Assembly: GCA_034211175.1 (NCBI GenBank)
Contig: JAXHUH010000351.1
Location: forward strand, 1-12,088
Direction: 5' to 3'
Length of the DNA stretch: 12,088 nucleotides
Source: JAXHUH01 sp034211175
GTDB taxonomy: Bacteria; Actinomycetota; Acidimicrobiia; Acidimicrobiales; CAIXPF01
Made by a program: the position numbers and the translations under genes. Under the pieces are notes generated by a model, which had not been told where the DNA came from, did not search any database, and saw nothing but the letters and a program-made list of their open reading frames with translations. Below are positions 11,959 through 12,088 of the stretch, piece after piece (the stretch's first letter is position 1; each line of letters opens with the position of its first letter).

Positions 11959-12088
11959 TCAACCCGCACCCACGAGCAGTGCCACGAGCGCGCCGGCGGC
12001 CAGGAACGGCACGAACGGCAGGCTCGCCCCACGATCGAGCCGCTCGCGGTCTCCGGCCTCCTCGGCCGGGTCGGCGGGCGGCTCGATC
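11959..12088 (-). CDS. Type IV prepilin peptidase, C-terminal fragment
   Basis: Only the last 42 codons are in the window; the gene continues past the right edge. The charged stretch DRERLDRGA is followed by SLPFVPFLAAGALVALLVGAG and the stop. The PFxPFLAxGALVALL ending is the typical last membrane helix of A24-family prepilin peptidases (PilD/TadV), aspartyl proteases in the membrane that cleave and often methylate prepilins. The catalytic Asp residues would lie outside the window. Its position directly ahead of TadE and the TadG-like gene supports a Tad pilus operon. Identification from so short a tail is probable, not certain. Confidence 0.7.
   Translation of the reverse strand, partial: IEPPADPAEEAGDRERLDRGASLPFVPFLAAGALVALLVGAG

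Overview
This is a high-GC, actinobacterial-type stretch with GC-rich third codon positions, frequent GTG starts, compact gene strings, Thr-rich surface linkers, a Tad-type pilus gene group and a HadA/HadB-like dehydratase pair. Together these suggest an actinobacterium, possibly class Acidimicrobiia. The lineage is inference from style and gene content, because no rRNA or other taxonomic marker is present. No tRNA, rRNA, CRISPR array, transposase or phage gene was seen.

Layout. At 1-194 there is an AT-richer start with a small, frame-disturbed ORF. At 220-1908 (+) lies a membrane-anchored trypsin-like protein whose catalytic His and Ser both appear to be replaced. At 2027-3490 (+) is a short RNase II-family (RNB) protein. 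Converging on it at 3533-4120 (-) is a Thr-rich exported protein. A divergent intergenic region then leads to a previously uncalled 44-codon gene (4410-4544, +) with a strong ribosome binding site and a structured leader of about 150 nt. Several hairpins fill 4545-4733. The minus strand then carries selD (4734-5795), an unknown 90-residue protein (5874-6146), a DUF952 protein (6282-6629), a strong palindrome (6730-6785), a MaoC/HadB-like and HadA-like pair (6825-7804), a tandem array of four 50-bp repeats (7901-8100), a GHMP-family sugar kinase (8149-9222), and the end of a Tad pilus operon: a TadG-like protein with a Cys-decorated propeller (9315-11300), TadE (11297-11941) and the C-terminus of a prepilin peptidase (11959-12088).

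How the genes work together. The three pilus genes form a translationally close operon that continues beyond the right edge. The two hot-dog-fold genes are 11 nt apart and probably encode one heteromeric (3R)-hydroxyacyl dehydratase/hydratase. The remaining genes look like independent housekeeping or surface genes, several separated by strong hairpins without T-tracts. selD and the GHMP kinase each have a TAnnnT box 6-7 nt upstream of a GTG start, as expected for leaderless transcripts.

The items most worth following up are the seven C-x8-C repeats in the TadG-like protein, the small Arg-rich gene with its leader RNA, the 50-bp palindromic tandem repeats that share their ends with a palindrome 1.1 kb away, and the degenerate active sites of the trypsin-like protein and the sugar kinase.
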